A stretch of 64,000 nt of DNA from Salipiger abyssi (GCF_001975705.1 NZ_CP015093.1:682001-746000); one strand, 5' to 3'; shown: positions 42,947 to 51,955, counted from the stretch's first letter. The notes: generated by a model not told the origin, from the letters alone. Program-made: numbers and translations.

Positions 42947-44290
42947 ATGAACGACCCCAAAAGCTGGCTGCGCAAGAACCCGCAGGTCCGCACCATCCGC
43001 GCGGCGGCCTCCGACCTCAACGGACAACCGCGCGGCAAACGCGTGCCGGCGCGCTTTGCCGACAAGGTGGTCGAGGACGGCACGCGCTTTCCGCTCTCGG
43101 TGCTCAATCTCGACATCTGGGGCGAGGATATCGACGACAGCCCGCTGGTCTTCGAGACCGGCGACCGCGACGGCGTGCTCTGGCCGACCGAACGCGGGTT
43201 CGTGCCGATGCCCTGGCTGGAGGCGCCCACCGCGCTGCTGCCGATCTGGATGTATCGCGAGGATGGCCGCCCCTTCGAAGGCGACCCGCGCCACGCCCTG
43301 GCCTCGGTGCTCAAGCGCTATCGCAAGAAGGGCCTGACGCCGGTGGTGGCGATCGAGCTGGAATTCTTCCTGATCGACGACAGCGGCAAATCGCTCCAGG
43401 TGCCGCTCTCGCCCCGTTCGCAAAAGCGGCGCAAGGCGGCGGAGGTGATGTCGATCCGGGCGCTGGACGCCTTCGACATCTTCTTCACCGATCTCTACGA
43501 CGCCTGCGAGGATATGGACATCCCCGCTGATACCGCGATCTCGGAGGCGGGGCTGGGCCAGTTCGAGCTCAACCTGATGCACCAGCCCGACGCGCTGCAT
43601 GCCGCCGACGACGCCTGGCTCTTCAAGATGCTGGTGCGCGGGCTGGCGCGGCGGCATGGCTTTGCCGCTTCCTTCATGGCGAAACCCTATGAGGACTACC
43701 CGGGCTCTGGCATGCATGTGCATTTCTCGGTTCTGGACGAGGACGGCAACAATATCTTCGACGATGGCGGCCCGAAGGGCACAGACACCATGCGCCACGC
43801 GGTGGCCGGGCTGATGGGGGCGATGCATGACAGCACGCTGATCTTTGCCCCGCATCTCAACAGCTACGACCGGCTGGTGCCCGAGAACCACGCGCCCTGC
43901 GGCATCTCCTGGGCCTATGAGAACCGCACCTCGGCGATCCGCATCCCCGGCGGCAGCCCCAAGGGACGGCGGATCGAGCATCGCGTCGCCGGCGGCGACG
44001 TGAACCCCTATCTGCTGCTGGCCACGCTGCTGGGCGCGGCGCTGATCGGCATCGAGGACGGGGTCGAGCCGCCGGCGCCGATCACCGGCAATGCCTATGC
44101 GCAGGAGCTGCCGCTGATCCCCGGAAGCTGGGGCGCCGCCATGGACGCGTTCGAGGCCAGCACGGTGATGCCGCGCATCCTGCCCGAGGGGCTGATCCGC
44201 AACCTGCTGCTGACCAAGCGGCAGGAGCTGCATTTCATGTCCGAACTCTCGCCCGCCGAACAGGTGGAAATCTATCTCGACACGGTCTGA
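42947..44290 (+). CDS. Glutamine-synthetase-family protein, probable gamma-glutamylpolyamine synthetase 1
   Basis: 447 residues of the GS beta-Grasp and catalytic fold. Markers: SDLNGQPRGKRVP, the metal site AIELEFFLIDD, GLGQFELNLMHQP, GSGMHVHFSVLD and the phosphate site NRTSAIRIPGG. PuuA-like enzymes join glutamate to putrescine or other amines with ATP. Together with the amidotransferase, a second homologue and a PuuB-like oxidase downstream, this indicates amine catabolism rather than nitrogen assimilation. The activity is inferred from context. Confidence 0.87.
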   Translation: MNDPKSWLRKNPQVRTIRAAASDLNGQPRGKRVPARFADKVVEDGTRFPLSVLNLDIWGEDIDDSPLVFETGDRDGVLWPTERGFVPMPWLEAPTALLPIWMYREDGRPFEGDPRHALASVLKRYRKKGLTPVVAIELEFFLIDDSGKSLQVPLSPRSQKRRKAAEVMSIRALDAFDIFFTDLYDACEDMDIPADTAISEAGLGQFELNLMHQPDALHAADDAWLFKMLVRGLARRHGFAASFMAKPYEDYPGSGMHVHFSVLDEDGNNIFDDGGPKGTDTMRHAVAGLMGAMHDSTLIFAPHLNSYDRLVPENHAPCGISWAYENRTSAIRIPGGSPKGRRIEHRVAGGDVNPYLLLATLLGAALIGIEDGVEPPAPITGNAYAQELPLIPGSWGAAMDAFEASTVMPRILPEGLIRNLLLTKRQELHFMSELSPAEQVEIYLDTV

Positions 44291-44353
44291 GCCGGGCCTT
44301 GCCGCATGCGGGCGGCAGGGATAGGTTCGGGCCGACACAGCTATCGGTGCTTC

Positions 44354-45037
44354 ATGAAAATCGGCATTCTGCAAACCGGCCTCGTGCCGGAAATCCTGGC
44401 GCAAGAGACCGGGCAATACCCCGCCATGTTCGAACGCCTGCTGGGCGGTCAGGGCTTTGACTTCCAGACCTGGTCGGTGGTCGAGGGGGAGTTGCCGCCG
44501 GGGCCGGACGCCGCAGACGGCTGGCTGATCACCGGCTCGCGCCACGGCGCCTATGAGGATCACCCCTGGATCGCGCCGCTGGAGTCGCTGATCCGGGCGA
44601 TCTACGACAGCGGCCGCCCGCTGGTCGGGGTCTGCTTCGGCCACCAGATCATCGCCCAGGCGCTTGGCGGCAAGGTCGAGAAATTCGACGGCGGCTGGAC
44701 TGTGGGGCCGACGCTCTACCGCTATCCCGACGGGGTGAAGCTGGTGCAGGCCTGGCATCAGGATCAGGTGACCGAGCTGCCGCCCGGCGCCGAGGTGGTG
44801 GCCTCTGCCGAGCGCTGCAAATACGCCGCCCTGCTCTATCCGGGCCATGCCTATACGGTGCAGCCGCATCCCGAGTTCGACGCGGCATTCGTGCAGGGGC
44901 TCATCGACCATCGCGGCCCGGGCGTGGTGCCGCAGGAGCAGCTCGACGCGGCGGCGGAGAAGCTGCCGCTGCAACTCGACAGCCCCGATCTCGGCGCGCA
45001 GTTCGCGCGGTTTTTCAAGGAGGGCCGCATCGCATGA
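44354..45037 (+). CDS. Class I glutamine amidotransferase, likely gamma-glutamyl hydrolase-like (PuuD role)
   Basis: 227 residues. The triad is Cys94 (VGVCFGHQII), His172 and Glu174 (VQPHPEFD). A single domain, like the stand-alone GATases close to GuaA-N. The ATG at 44354 begins MKIGILQTG. In an amine-catabolic setting it would release the gamma-glutamyl group from the oxidised product, though it is not of the classical PuuD C26 sequence type by eye. Overlaps the second GS homologue by 4 bp. Confidence 0.85.
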   Translation: MKIGILQTGLVPEILAQETGQYPAMFERLLGGQGFDFQTWSVVEGELPPGPDAADGWLITGSRHGAYEDHPWIAPLESLIRAIYDSGRPLVGVCFGHQIIAQALGGKVEKFDGGWTVGPTLYRYPDGVKLVQAWHQDQVTELPPGAEVVASAERCKYAALLYPGHAYTVQPHPEFDAAFVQGLIDHRGPGVVPQEQLDAAAEKLPLQLDSPDLGAQFARFFKEGRIA

Positions 45038-46392
45038 GCGACTGGACCGAACAACTGCCCGACGCCGCTGCCGCCTATCTCGAAGGCCGCCGGCTCGACG
45101 AGGTGGAATGCATCGTCGCCGACCTGCCGGGCATCGCCCGGGGCAAGGCGGTGCCGGCGTCGAAATTCGCCCGCCAGGCCTATTTCCACCTGCCGGATTC
45201 GATCTTTTACCAGACCATCACCGGCGAATGGGGCGAGGCCGCCGGCGAAGAGGGGTTCATCGAGCGCGACATGATCCTGAAGCCGGACATGTCCACCGCC
45301 AGCGCCGCGCCCTGGACCGGCGACTGGACGCTTCAGGTGATCCATGACGCTTTCGACCGCCACGGTGAACCGATCCCCTATGCGCCGCGCAATGTGCTGA
45401 AACGCGTGGTGAAGCTCTACGAGGATCAGGGCTGGACCCCGGTGGTGGCGCCGGAGATGGAGTTTTTCATCGTCGCGCGCAATCTCGACCCGGCCAAGGA
45501 TATCGAGCCGATGATGGGTCGCTCGGGCCGCCCGGCCGCCGCGCGTCAGGCCTATTCGATGACCGCCGTCGACGAGTTCGGCCCGGTGATCGACGATATC
45601 TACGATTTCGCCGAGGCGCAGGGGTTCGAGATCGACGGCATCACCCAGGAGGGCGGCGCCGGGCAGCTCGAGATCAACCTGCGCCATGGCGATCCGGTGA
45701 AGCTTGCCGACGAGGTGTTCTTCTTCAAGCGGCTGATCCGCGAGGCCGCGCTGCGCCACGATTGCTTTGCCACGTTCATGGCGAAACCCATCGCCAACGA
45801 GCCGGGCTCGGCCATGCATATCCACCATTCGGTGATGGAGACAGCGACCGGGCGCAATATCTTTTCCGGACCGCAGGGCGGCGAGACGGATGCGTTCTTC
45901 CACTTCATCGGCGGTTTGCAGACGCATCTGCCGGCGGCGGTGGCGGTGATGGCACCCTATGTGAACTCCTATCGCCGCTATGTGCGCGACCATGCGGCGC
46001 CGATCAACCTGGAATGGGGCCGCGACAACCGCACCACCGGCATCCGCATCCCGCTCTCGGGGCCGGACAGTCGGCGGGTGGAGAACCGGCTGGCGGGGAT
46101 GGATTGCAACCCCTATCTCGGCATCGCCGCCTCGCTGGCCTGCGGCTATCTCGGGCTGATGGAGGAGCGGCGCCCGTCGAAACAGTTCCGCGGCGACGCT
46201 TATGAGGGCGAGGGCGATATTCCCCGCGTGCTGGGCTCGGCACTGGATCTCTGGGACGAGGCGGATGCGCTGCACGATGTGCTGGGGCCGGAGTTTGCGC
46301 GGGTCTATTCGATCGTGAAACGGGCGGAATACGAGGAATTCCTGGCGGTGATCTCGCCCTGGGAGCGCGAGCACCTGCTGCTGAACGTCTGA
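45034..46392 (+). CDS. Glutamine-synthetase-family protein, probable gamma-glutamylpolyamine synthetase 2
   Basis: 452 residues: VADLPGIARGKAVPASKF, APEMEFFIVARN, GAGQLEINLRHGD, GSAMHIHHSVME and DNRTTGIRIPLSG, all GS family. It differs enough from the 42947 protein to suggest another amine substrate. Coupled to the amidotransferase by a 4 bp overlap. Confidence 0.88.
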   Translation: MSDWTEQLPDAAAAYLEGRRLDEVECIVADLPGIARGKAVPASKFARQAYFHLPDSIFYQTITGEWGEAAGEEGFIERDMILKPDMSTASAAPWTGDWTLQVIHDAFDRHGEPIPYAPRNVLKRVVKLYEDQGWTPVVAPEMEFFIVARNLDPAKDIEPMMGRSGRPAAARQAYSMTAVDEFGPVIDDIYDFAEAQGFEIDGITQEGGAGQLEINLRHGDPVKLADEVFFFKRLIREAALRHDCFATFMAKPIANEPGSAMHIHHSVMETATGRNIFSGPQGGETDAFFHFIGGLQTHLPAAVAVMAPYVNSYRRYVRDHAAPINLEWGRDNRTTGIRIPLSGPDSRRVENRLAGMDCNPYLGIAASLACGYLGLMEERRPSKQFRGDAYEGEGDIPRVLGSALDLWDEADALHDVLGPEFARVYSIVKRAEYEEFLAVISPWEREHLLLNV

Positions 46393-46505
46393 TCTCGCGG
46401 AGCGCTTGCGCGCGCAGGGTGTCTCGGCGCCCGGGAGGCGCCTCGGAGCGGGTGGCGCGCTGACGCCTCGCTGAGAGCGCACGCGCATGTGGTGCGGCTG
46501 CGGTT

Positions 46506-46526
46506 GAGTATTTGAAGAAAGATGAA
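46506..46526. repeat. GAGTATTTGAAGAAAGATGAA intergenic repeat, copy 4
   Basis: Identical in 21 positions to the copy at 21090 and followed likewise by GGGGC. The ATG inside it is in frame with the next gene, and its GAAGGGG end may serve as the ribosome site for the GTG at 46537. Confidence 0.65.
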
Positions 46527-46536
46527 GGGGCTGGCT

Positions 46537-47838
46537 GTGGACCTGCTGTTTTCCAACGACCGGCGCGGGCATTATCCCCAGAGCTGGTATGCCGCGACCG
46601 CCGACGATCTGCCCGCCTTTCCGGCGCTGGAGGGGGCGCAGCGGGCGGATGTCTGTATCGTGGGCGCGGGCTTCACCGGGCTTTCGGCGGCGCTGCACAT
46701 GGCGGAGGCCGGGCTCGACGTGGTGCTGCTGGAGGCGCATCGGGTGGGCTTTGGCGCCTCGGGGCGCAATGGCGGGCAGCTCGGGTCCGGGCAGCGGCAG
46801 GATCAGGTGACGCTGGAGCAGATGGTCGGGCGCGACGATGCGCGCCATCTCTGGGCGCTTGGCGAGGAGGCCAAGGATCTGGTGCGCGACCTGATCGCGC
46901 GGCACGGGATCGACTGCCACTATCGTGACGGCGTCGCCTGGTGCGGCTCGCGCCCGGGCGAGGTGGCGCATCTGCACGAGTATGCCGCGCATATGGGCCG
47001 GCATTACGGCTATGAGATCGAGGCGCTGGATGCGGAGGCATTTCACGCGCTCTGCCCCTCGCCCGATTACAGGGGCGGCGTGCTGGATATGGGCGCGGGC
47101 CATCTGCACCCGCTGCGCTTTTCGCAAGGATTGGCGCGGGCGGCGGCGGGGGCCGGGGCGCGGATCTTTGAGAACAGCCTTGTCACCGATGTGCAGGAGG
47201 GCGCGGAATGTACCGTGCAATGCGAACACGGCACGGTGCGGGCGGCGCAGGTGATCTATGCGGGCAATGGCTATCTCGGACGCTTGCAGCCGCAGGTGGC
47301 GCAGCGGGTGATGCCGATCAACAATTTCATCGTGGCCACCGAGCCGCTGGGGGAGCGCGCCGGGGACGTGCTGACCCGCGATGTGGCGGTCGCGGATTCG
47401 CGCCATGTGGTGAACTACTTCCGGCTCAGCCATGACGGACGGCTGCTCTTCGGCGGCGGCGAGAGCTATGGTTACCGCTTTCCGAAAGACATCGTCGCAA
47501 AGGTGCGCAAACCGATGCTGGAGATCTTTCCGCATCTAGAGGATGTGCGCATCGACTATGCCTGGGGCGGCACGCTTGGCATCACCATGAAGCGGCTGCC
47601 CTTTCTGGCGCGGCTGGCGCCGAACGTGCTGAGCGCTTCGGGCTATTCCGGCCACGGGGTCGGCACCGCGGTGCATGCCGGGCGGCTGCTGGCCGAGGCG
47701 GTGCGCGGGCAATCGGCAGGGTTCGACGCCATGGCCGCCCTGCCCGTGCCGGCCTTTCCCGGCGGCACCGCGCTACGCACCCCGCTGCTGACGCTCGCCA
47801 TGACCTGGTACGCGCTGCGCGACCGGATCGGCCTCTGA
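46537..47838 (+). CDS. puuB: FAD-dependent oxidoreductase, gamma-glutamylputrescine oxidase-like
   Basis: 433 residues (DAO/PuuB family). FAD site VCIVGAGFTGLSAALHM near residue 40, then FGASGRNGGQLGSGQR and a C-terminal FAD contact GYSGHGVGTAVHAGR. PuuB-type enzymes oxidise the primary amine of gamma-glutamyl-putrescine to an aldehyde. The GTG start at 46537 gives MDLLFSNDRRGHYPQSWYAA, the usual N-terminus; an ATG at 46522 lies in the repeat. Same strand as the GS homologues, 145 bp after them. Confidence 0.88.
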   Translation: MDLLFSNDRRGHYPQSWYAATADDLPAFPALEGAQRADVCIVGAGFTGLSAALHMAEAGLDVVLLEAHRVGFGASGRNGGQLGSGQRQDQVTLEQMVGRDDARHLWALGEEAKDLVRDLIARHGIDCHYRDGVAWCGSRPGEVAHLHEYAAHMGRHYGYEIEALDAEAFHALCPSPDYRGGVLDMGAGHLHPLRFSQGLARAAAGAGARIFENSLVTDVQEGAECTVQCEHGTVRAAQVIYAGNGYLGRLQPQVAQRVMPINNFIVATEPLGERAGDVLTRDVAVADSRHVVNYFRLSHDGRLLFGGGESYGYRFPKDIVAKVRKPMLEIFPHLEDVRIDYAWGGTLGITMKRLPFLARLAPNVLSASGYSGHGVGTAVHAGRLLAEAVRGQSAGFDAMAALPVPAFPGGTALRTPLLTLAMTWYALRDRIGL

Positions 47839-47868
47839 CACTGTCGTAACCTTGCGTCACATGCGCTG

Positions 47869-47896
47869 AAACCGTCCCGCGCCCGGGACGGTTTTC
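47869..47896 (+). terminator. Terminator after the PuuB-like gene
   Basis: AAACCGTCCCG (47869-47879) pairs with CGGGACGGTTT (47884-47894), ending in TTTT. Confidence 0.75.
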
Positions 47897-47932
47897 ACTT
47901 GGCTGTCACAGAGCCGGTGTTTAAGCTTTCAC
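47892..47932 (+). promoter_or_regulatory. Weak Pho-box-like array upstream of the DegT aminotransferase
   Basis: TTTTCAC (47892-47898), a 4 bp gap and CTGTCAC (47903-47909) give two 7-mers with 11 bp periodicity, like CTGTCAT-N4-CTGTCAT. CTTTCAC follows at 47926-47932. The first repeat overlaps the terminator tail, so this may be chance. Confidence 0.3.
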
Positions 47933-47958
47933 AAAACCAATATTCGGGATTTTGAAAG

Positions 47959-49170
47959 ATGAGCGCTCTTCCGAACATGCATCACGCCGAACCGATCCCC
48001 GAAGAGGCCCGCGCCGAGATCGAGCGCCTGCTGCAATCGGGCGATCTCTTTCGCTATACCGCGCCGGAAGATGCGCCCGTGGCGCTGCTCGAACGGGAAT
48101 TCGCGGCGCTGATGGGCAGCAAATACGCGCTTGCAGTGTCGAGCTGTTCGGCGGCGCTGTTCCTGTCGCTGAAGGCGCTGGGGCTGCCGCGTGACGCGCG
48201 CGTCCTGCTGCCGGGCTTTACCTTTGCCGCCGTGCCCTCTTCGGTGGTGCATGCGGATTGCGTGCCGGTGCTGTGTGAGGTGGGTGACAACTACCGCGTC
48301 GATCTGGCGGATTTCGAGGCCAAGCTCGAGGGCGTCTCGGCGGTGATCATCTCCCATATGCGCGGCCACACCTCGGATATGGATGCGATCATGCGGCTCT
48401 GCGATGCGCGCGGCCTGCCGGTGATCGAGGACGCGGCGCACAGCCTCGGCACGGTCTGGGGCGGGCGCAAGATCGGCACCATCGGCAAGATCGGCTGCTT
48501 CTCCTTCCAGAGCTACAAGCTGGTGAATGCCGGCGAGGGTGGCATCCTGGTCACCGACGATGCCGATGTGGTGGCGCGCGCGGTGATCCTCTCGGGCGCA
48601 TACGAGCATAACTGGAAGAAGCACATGGCGCGCGGCGACAACCGCGCCGATCTGGAAGAGGCCTTTGCCCGCTGGCAGAACCGGCTGCCGCTCTACAATC
48701 TGCGCATGTCGAACCTGTCGGCGGCGGTGATCCGGCCGCAGTTGCCGCAGATCGAGCGCCGGGTCGTGGAGGGGCGGCGCAACCACGATTTTGTCGCCGA
48801 GCGGATCAATCTCAGCCCCTGGATCGAGGTGCCGGAAAAGCTCGGCCCCGAAGAGCGCGCGCCGGATTCGCTGCAATTCAACCTCGTGGGCATGAGCCGC
48901 GACGAGATGCGCGCCTTTGCCGATACCGCCGAGGAGATGGGGGTCAAGGTGCAGGTCTTTGGCCTCTCGACCGACAATGCCCGCGCCTTCTGGAACTGGC
49001 AGTTCATGGGCGAGATCCCCGAACTGCCGCGCACCCGCGCCATGCTGGAGCGCGCCTGCGATACGCGCCTGCCCGCACGTCTGACGCTGGAGGAGTGCGC
49101 CGGCGTGGCCGATGTGCTGGTCGCCGCCGCCGAGGCGGTGATGGGCGAGACCCGCGCCTACGGCACCTGA
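47959..49170 (+). CDS. DegT/DnrJ/EryC1/StrS-family PLP aminotransferase
   Basis: 403 residues of fold type I. The PLP lysine is Lys187 in FSFQSYKLVNAGEGG. Other family marks are ALMGSKYALAVSSCSAAL and VIEDAAHSLGTVWGG. Members usually aminate keto-sugars or cyclitols, but no sugar genes are near. It has its own promoter region behind a terminator. Substrate unknown. A weak Pho-box-like array lies upstream. Confidence 0.88.
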   Translation: MSALPNMHHAEPIPEEARAEIERLLQSGDLFRYTAPEDAPVALLEREFAALMGSKYALAVSSCSAALFLSLKALGLPRDARVLLPGFTFAAVPSSVVHADCVPVLCEVGDNYRVDLADFEAKLEGVSAVIISHMRGHTSDMDAIMRLCDARGLPVIEDAAHSLGTVWGGRKIGTIGKIGCFSFQSYKLVNAGEGGILVTDDADVVARAVILSGAYEHNWKKHMARGDNRADLEEAFARWQNRLPLYNLRMSNLSAAVIRPQLPQIERRVVEGRRNHDFVAERINLSPWIEVPEKLGPEERAPDSLQFNLVGMSRDEMRAFADTAEEMGVKVQVFGLSTDNARAFWNWQFMGEIPELPRTRAMLERACDTRLPARLTLEECAGVADVLVAAAEAVMGETRAYGT

Positions 49171-49180
49171 GCAGGTGCCG

Positions 49181-49209
49181 GGAGGGGCGGAGGCCCCCCG
49201 CCCTCCCCC
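49181..49209. terminator. GC-rich hairpin between convergent aminotransferase and phaR genes
   Basis: GGGAGGGGCGG and CCGCCCTCCC can pair around AGGCCCC. A second small hairpin GGCACCT/AGGTGCC (49162-49179) overlaps the stop. The T-run is poor. Confidence 0.5.
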
Positions 49210-49211
49210 GC

Positions 49212-49760
49212 TTACTTGTCCATCTTCGACAGCTTGGCCTGAAGCTCGGCGAGCTGCTTCTTGATGGCGTCGAGATCTTCCTCTTCGGCCTCTGCGCCTT
49301 CGGGGCCGGACCACTGGTTGCCCATGCCGCCGGTCATCGCCTTGAGAAACGCCTCCTGCTGCGCCTGCATGGCCTCGAGCCCGGGGATCTTGGGCATCAT
49401 CGGGTTCATGTGGCTCACGCTTTCGGCCCATTTCGACTGGCTGTCGCGGAAGGCCTCGAAACTGGCGGCGAGGAACTGCGGCACCACCGAGGTCGCCTGG
49501 GTGGTGTAGCTGCGCACGAGATCGGTCAGCACATTGATCGGCAGCACCGACTCGCCCCGGCTTTCATGCTCCGCGACGATCTGGAGCAGGTATTGCCGAG
49601 TCAGATCGTCGCCGGATTTCAGATCCACGATCTGCACGTCGCGCCCGTCGCGGATAAAGCCTGCGATGTCCTCCAGCGTGACGTAATCGCTCGTCTCGGT
49701 GTTGTAGAGACGACGGCTTGCATAGCGCTTGATCAGCAACGGTTTTTCTTTGTCAGCCAC
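49212..49760 (-). CDS. phaR: Polyhydroxyalkanoate synthesis repressor
   Basis: 182 residues. The PHB_acc_N domain is clear (LLIKRYASRRLYNTETSDYV, TLEDIAGFIRDGRDVQIVD), followed by the PHB accumulation regulatory domain (QYLLQIVAEHES, PINVLTDLVRSY). The C-terminus is acidic with a short coiled coil (LDAIKKQLAELQAKLSKMD). PhaR binds PHB and DNA to control phasin and pha genes. GTG start at 49760 with GGGAGGG upstream. pha biosynthesis genes are not in the window. Confidence 0.95.
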   Translation of the reverse strand: MADKEKPLLIKRYASRRLYNTETSDYVTLEDIAGFIRDGRDVQIVDLKSGDDLTRQYLLQIVAEHESRGESVLPINVLTDLVRSYTTQATSVVPQFLAASFEAFRDSQSKWAESVSHMNPMMPKIPGLEAMQAQQEAFLKAMTGGMGNQWSGPEGAEAEEEDLDAIKKQLAELQAKLSKMDK

Positions 49761-50019
49761 GTGTCGCCCTCCCTGGGATGCAGCGTTGCAGAAAAAGCCT
49801 ATGCGAGCGCAGAAAAAAAGAAAAGCCTTGCGTTGAAGGATTTGAACCGCGCGGTTCAACGGTCTGGCGACGGGTGATCGTGTTGCGGCGCATGACGCCG
49901 TCAGCGTCATCAGGAGGCCGAGCGCTGCGCTACGCCGGGAGCTCCGCGCGCGGCCTCCTACACCAAGCGTTGGGACACTACCAAGTTGATATTTTTCTCG
50001 AACGTGCCATTCATGATGC
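49761..50019. other. phaR upstream region with two hairpins
   Basis: It holds an A-rich stretch at 49806-49826 and two hairpins: ATGACGC-CGTCA-GCGTCAT (49892-49910) and AGGAGGCCG...CGGCCTCCT (49912-49959). No convincing gene. GC falls from about 49970 onwards. Confidence 0.5.
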
Positions 50020-50340
50020 ATGGAAATCCAAGCGATCTTCGATAAGAGCTTTTCTGGCCCTCCACCCGATGCGGTGTGGATTGTGGAAAGCGCCTCCAAC
50101 CGAAAGTGGTTTGCGTCGGCAAAGTCCAATCTTGATCCGGGCAGCGCACTTTTCTCGTTGGAGCGATATCGTTCGGTCGATACCGCTTTGTCACGTGGTT
50201 TGGGGCATCAAGGATCATTTTCCCCGGTGGCAACGAATACTCTTTCTCGGCTTGCCGCCCGCGCTTTTGGTTCCCTCCGAAATAGAGCAAGAAGGCTGCT
50301 GGCTACGGCGACCAAACGCGTCGTTTTAAATCGTACATAA
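50020..50340 (+). CDS. Possible small gene or remnant in a low-GC patch
   Basis: A 106-residue open frame starting MEIQAIFDKSFSGPPPDAVW and ending KRVVLNRT, with basic C-terminus. Third-position GC is clearly lower than in neighbours, and no ribosome site precedes the ATG. Open frames of similar size overlap on both strands, so coding is uncertain. If real, it is foreign to the local composition. No family recognised. Confidence 0.25.
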   Translation: MEIQAIFDKSFSGPPPDAVWIVESASNRKWFASAKSNLDPGSALFSLERYRSVDTALSRGLGHQGSFSPVATNTLSRLAARAFGSLRNRARRLLATATKRVVLNRT

Positions 50341-50482
50341 AACTCCGCTCCGTCCGGCACAGCCGGCATTCCCGCCCCGACACCTCCAAAGGCCCCTCAG
50401 GTCGCGCTCACCCAAAATGGGCTCATATAGCGCTGCACCATTGATGTATGCCCCATGCCGAAAGCCTGCGCCACAAACGGCA
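50341..50482. other. Spacer between the low-GC patch and clpX
   Basis: No gene seen. Composition returns to the GC level of the chromosome at about 50380. Confidence 0.4.
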
Positions 50483-50509
50483 AAGGGCGGGCCCTATGAG
50501 CCCGCCCTT
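50483..50509 (-). terminator. Terminator after clpX
   Basis: AAGGGCGGGC (50483-50492) pairs with GCCCGCCCTT (50500-50509), a 10 bp stem with 7 nt loop, downstream of the clpX stop on the minus strand. Confidence 0.75.
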
Positions 50510-50536
50510 CGATTCAATCCGTACCCGTGGCGGCGC

Positions 50537-51802
50537 TCAGCCGGCGGAGGTGCCCTCTTTCTTCTGATCGGCGTAGATCATCAGCGGCTTGGCGTCGGAG
50601 GTCACCGCCTCTTCGTTCACCACCACCTCGGTCACGTCGTCCATGCCCGGCAGCTCGAACATGGTGTCGAGCAGGATACCTTCGAGGATCGAGCGCAGGC
50701 CGCGTGCGCCGGTCTTGCGTTCGATGGCCTTCTTGGCGATGGCCGAAAGCGCATCGTCGGTGAAGGTCAGCTGCGTGTCCTCCATCTCGAACAGGCGCTG
50801 ATACTGCTTGATGAGGGCGTTCTTGGGCTGGGTCAGGATGGTGACCAGCGCGTCTTCGTCGAGATCCTCCAGCGTCGCGATCACCGGCAGACGGCCGACG
50901 AATTCCGGGATCAGGCCGAATTTCAGCAGATCCTCGGGTTCGAGATCCTTGAAGACCTCGCCCACGCCGCGCTCTTCGGGGTCGCGCACATCGGCACCGA
51001 AGCCCATGGCCGAGCCCTTGCCGCGCTGCGCGATGATCCGGTCGAGACCGGCAAATGCGCCGCCGCAGATGAAGAGGATGTTGGTCGTGTCCACCTGCAG
51101 GAATTCCTGCTGCGGATGCTTGCGCCCGCCCTGCGGCGGCACGCTCGCAACCGTGCCCTCCATCAGCTTGAGCAGCGCCTGCTGCACGCCCTCGCCCGAG
51201 ACGTCGCGGGTGATCGAGGGATTTTCCGACTTGCGGGTGATCTTGTCGACCTCGTCGATATAGACGATGCCGCGCTGCGCGCGCTCGACATTGTACTCGG
51301 AGGCCTGAAGCAGCTTGAGGATGATGTTCTCCACATCCTCGCCCACATAGCCGGCCTCGGTCAGCGTGGTGGCGTCGGCCATGGTGAAGGGCACATCGAG
51401 GATGCGCGCCAGCGTCTGCGCCAGCAGCGTCTTGCCGCAGCCGGTGGGGCCGATCAGCAGGATGTTCGACTTCGCCAGCTCGATATCCGCGGATTTCTGC
51501 GAGTGGTTCAGACGTTTGTAATGGTTGTGCACCGCGACCGAGAGCACGCGCTTGGCCATCATCTGACCGATCACGTAATCGTCGAGCACTTCGCAGATCT
51601 CGCGCGGGCTGGGCACCCCCTCGGAGGACTTCAGGCCAGCGCCCTTGGTCTCCTCGCGGATGATGTCCATGCAGAGCTCGACACATTCGTCGCAGATGAA
51701 GACGGTCGGCCCCGCGATCAGCTTGCGAACCTCATGCTGGCTCTTGCCGCAGAAGCTGCAATAAAGGGTGTTCTTGCTGTCGCCGCCGGAATTCGTCGCC
51801 AT
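50537..51802 (-). CDS. clpX: ATP-dependent Clp protease ATP-binding subunit
   Basis: 421 residues. The N-terminal zinc-binding domain has Cys15, Cys18, Cys37 and Cys40 ([12 protein letters not shown]). Walker A GPTGCGKT is at 118-125, Walker [11 protein letters not shown], pore loop GYVGEDVEN and sensor-2 GARGLRSI. It unfolds substrates into ClpP. ATG at 51802. It is 153 bp downstream of clpP, from which it is separated by a terminator, so it probably has its own promoter. Confidence 0.97.
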   Translation of the reverse strand: MATNSGGDSKNTLYCSFCGKSQHEVRKLIAGPTVFICDECVELCMDIIREETKGAGLKSSEGVPSPREICEVLDDYVIGQMMAKRVLSVAVHNHYKRLNHSQKSADIELAKSNILLIGPTGCGKTLLAQTLARILDVPFTMADATTLTEAGYVGEDVENIILKLLQASEYNVERAQRGIVYIDEVDKITRKSENPSITRDVSGEGVQQALLKLMEGTVASVPPQGGRKHPQQEFLQVDTTNILFICGGAFAGLDRIIAQRGKGSAMGFGADVRDPEERGVGEVFKDLEPEDLLKFGLIPEFVGRLPVIATLEDLDEDALVTILTQPKNALIKQYQRLFEMEDTQLTFTDDALSAIAKKAIERKTGARGLRSILEGILLDTMFELPGMDDVTEVVVNEEAVTSDAKPLMIYADQKKEGTSAG

Positions 51803-51917
51803 ATCGCACCTTTCGGGGCCTGTTCTCCGCGTTGGCTGTGCCAGACTGCCAGCCAAAGGCCCATCAACTTCGCCAATTCTGCAAAGCTTAGGCTACAGCC
51901 CTGCGCTCTACAATCCG

Positions 51918-51950
51918 AAAAACGCCCCGCCGCCCGCAGACGGCGGGGCG
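51918..51950 (-). terminator. Terminator after clpP
   Basis: On the minus strand CGCCCCGCCG pairs with CGGCGGGGCG (51941-51950 with 51923-51932), followed by TTTTT (51922-51918). Read-through is still possible. Confidence 0.8.
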
Positions 51951-51955
51951 AAAGA

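Noticed and set aside
46522..46536. ATG start of the PuuB-like gene inside the repeat
   Set aside because: The GTG at 46537 gives the usual N-terminus, and the ATG belongs to a dispersed repeat that also occurs at 21090.
47840..47868. A second Pho-box-like pair before the terminator (CTGTCG...GCGTCAC)
   Set aside because: The repeats are 13 bp apart, not 11, and lie upstream of a terminator.
49958..50290. 110-codon minus-strand frame in the low-GC patch
   Set aside because: Overlaps other open frames in both strands and has no start signals; kept only as part of the patch description.
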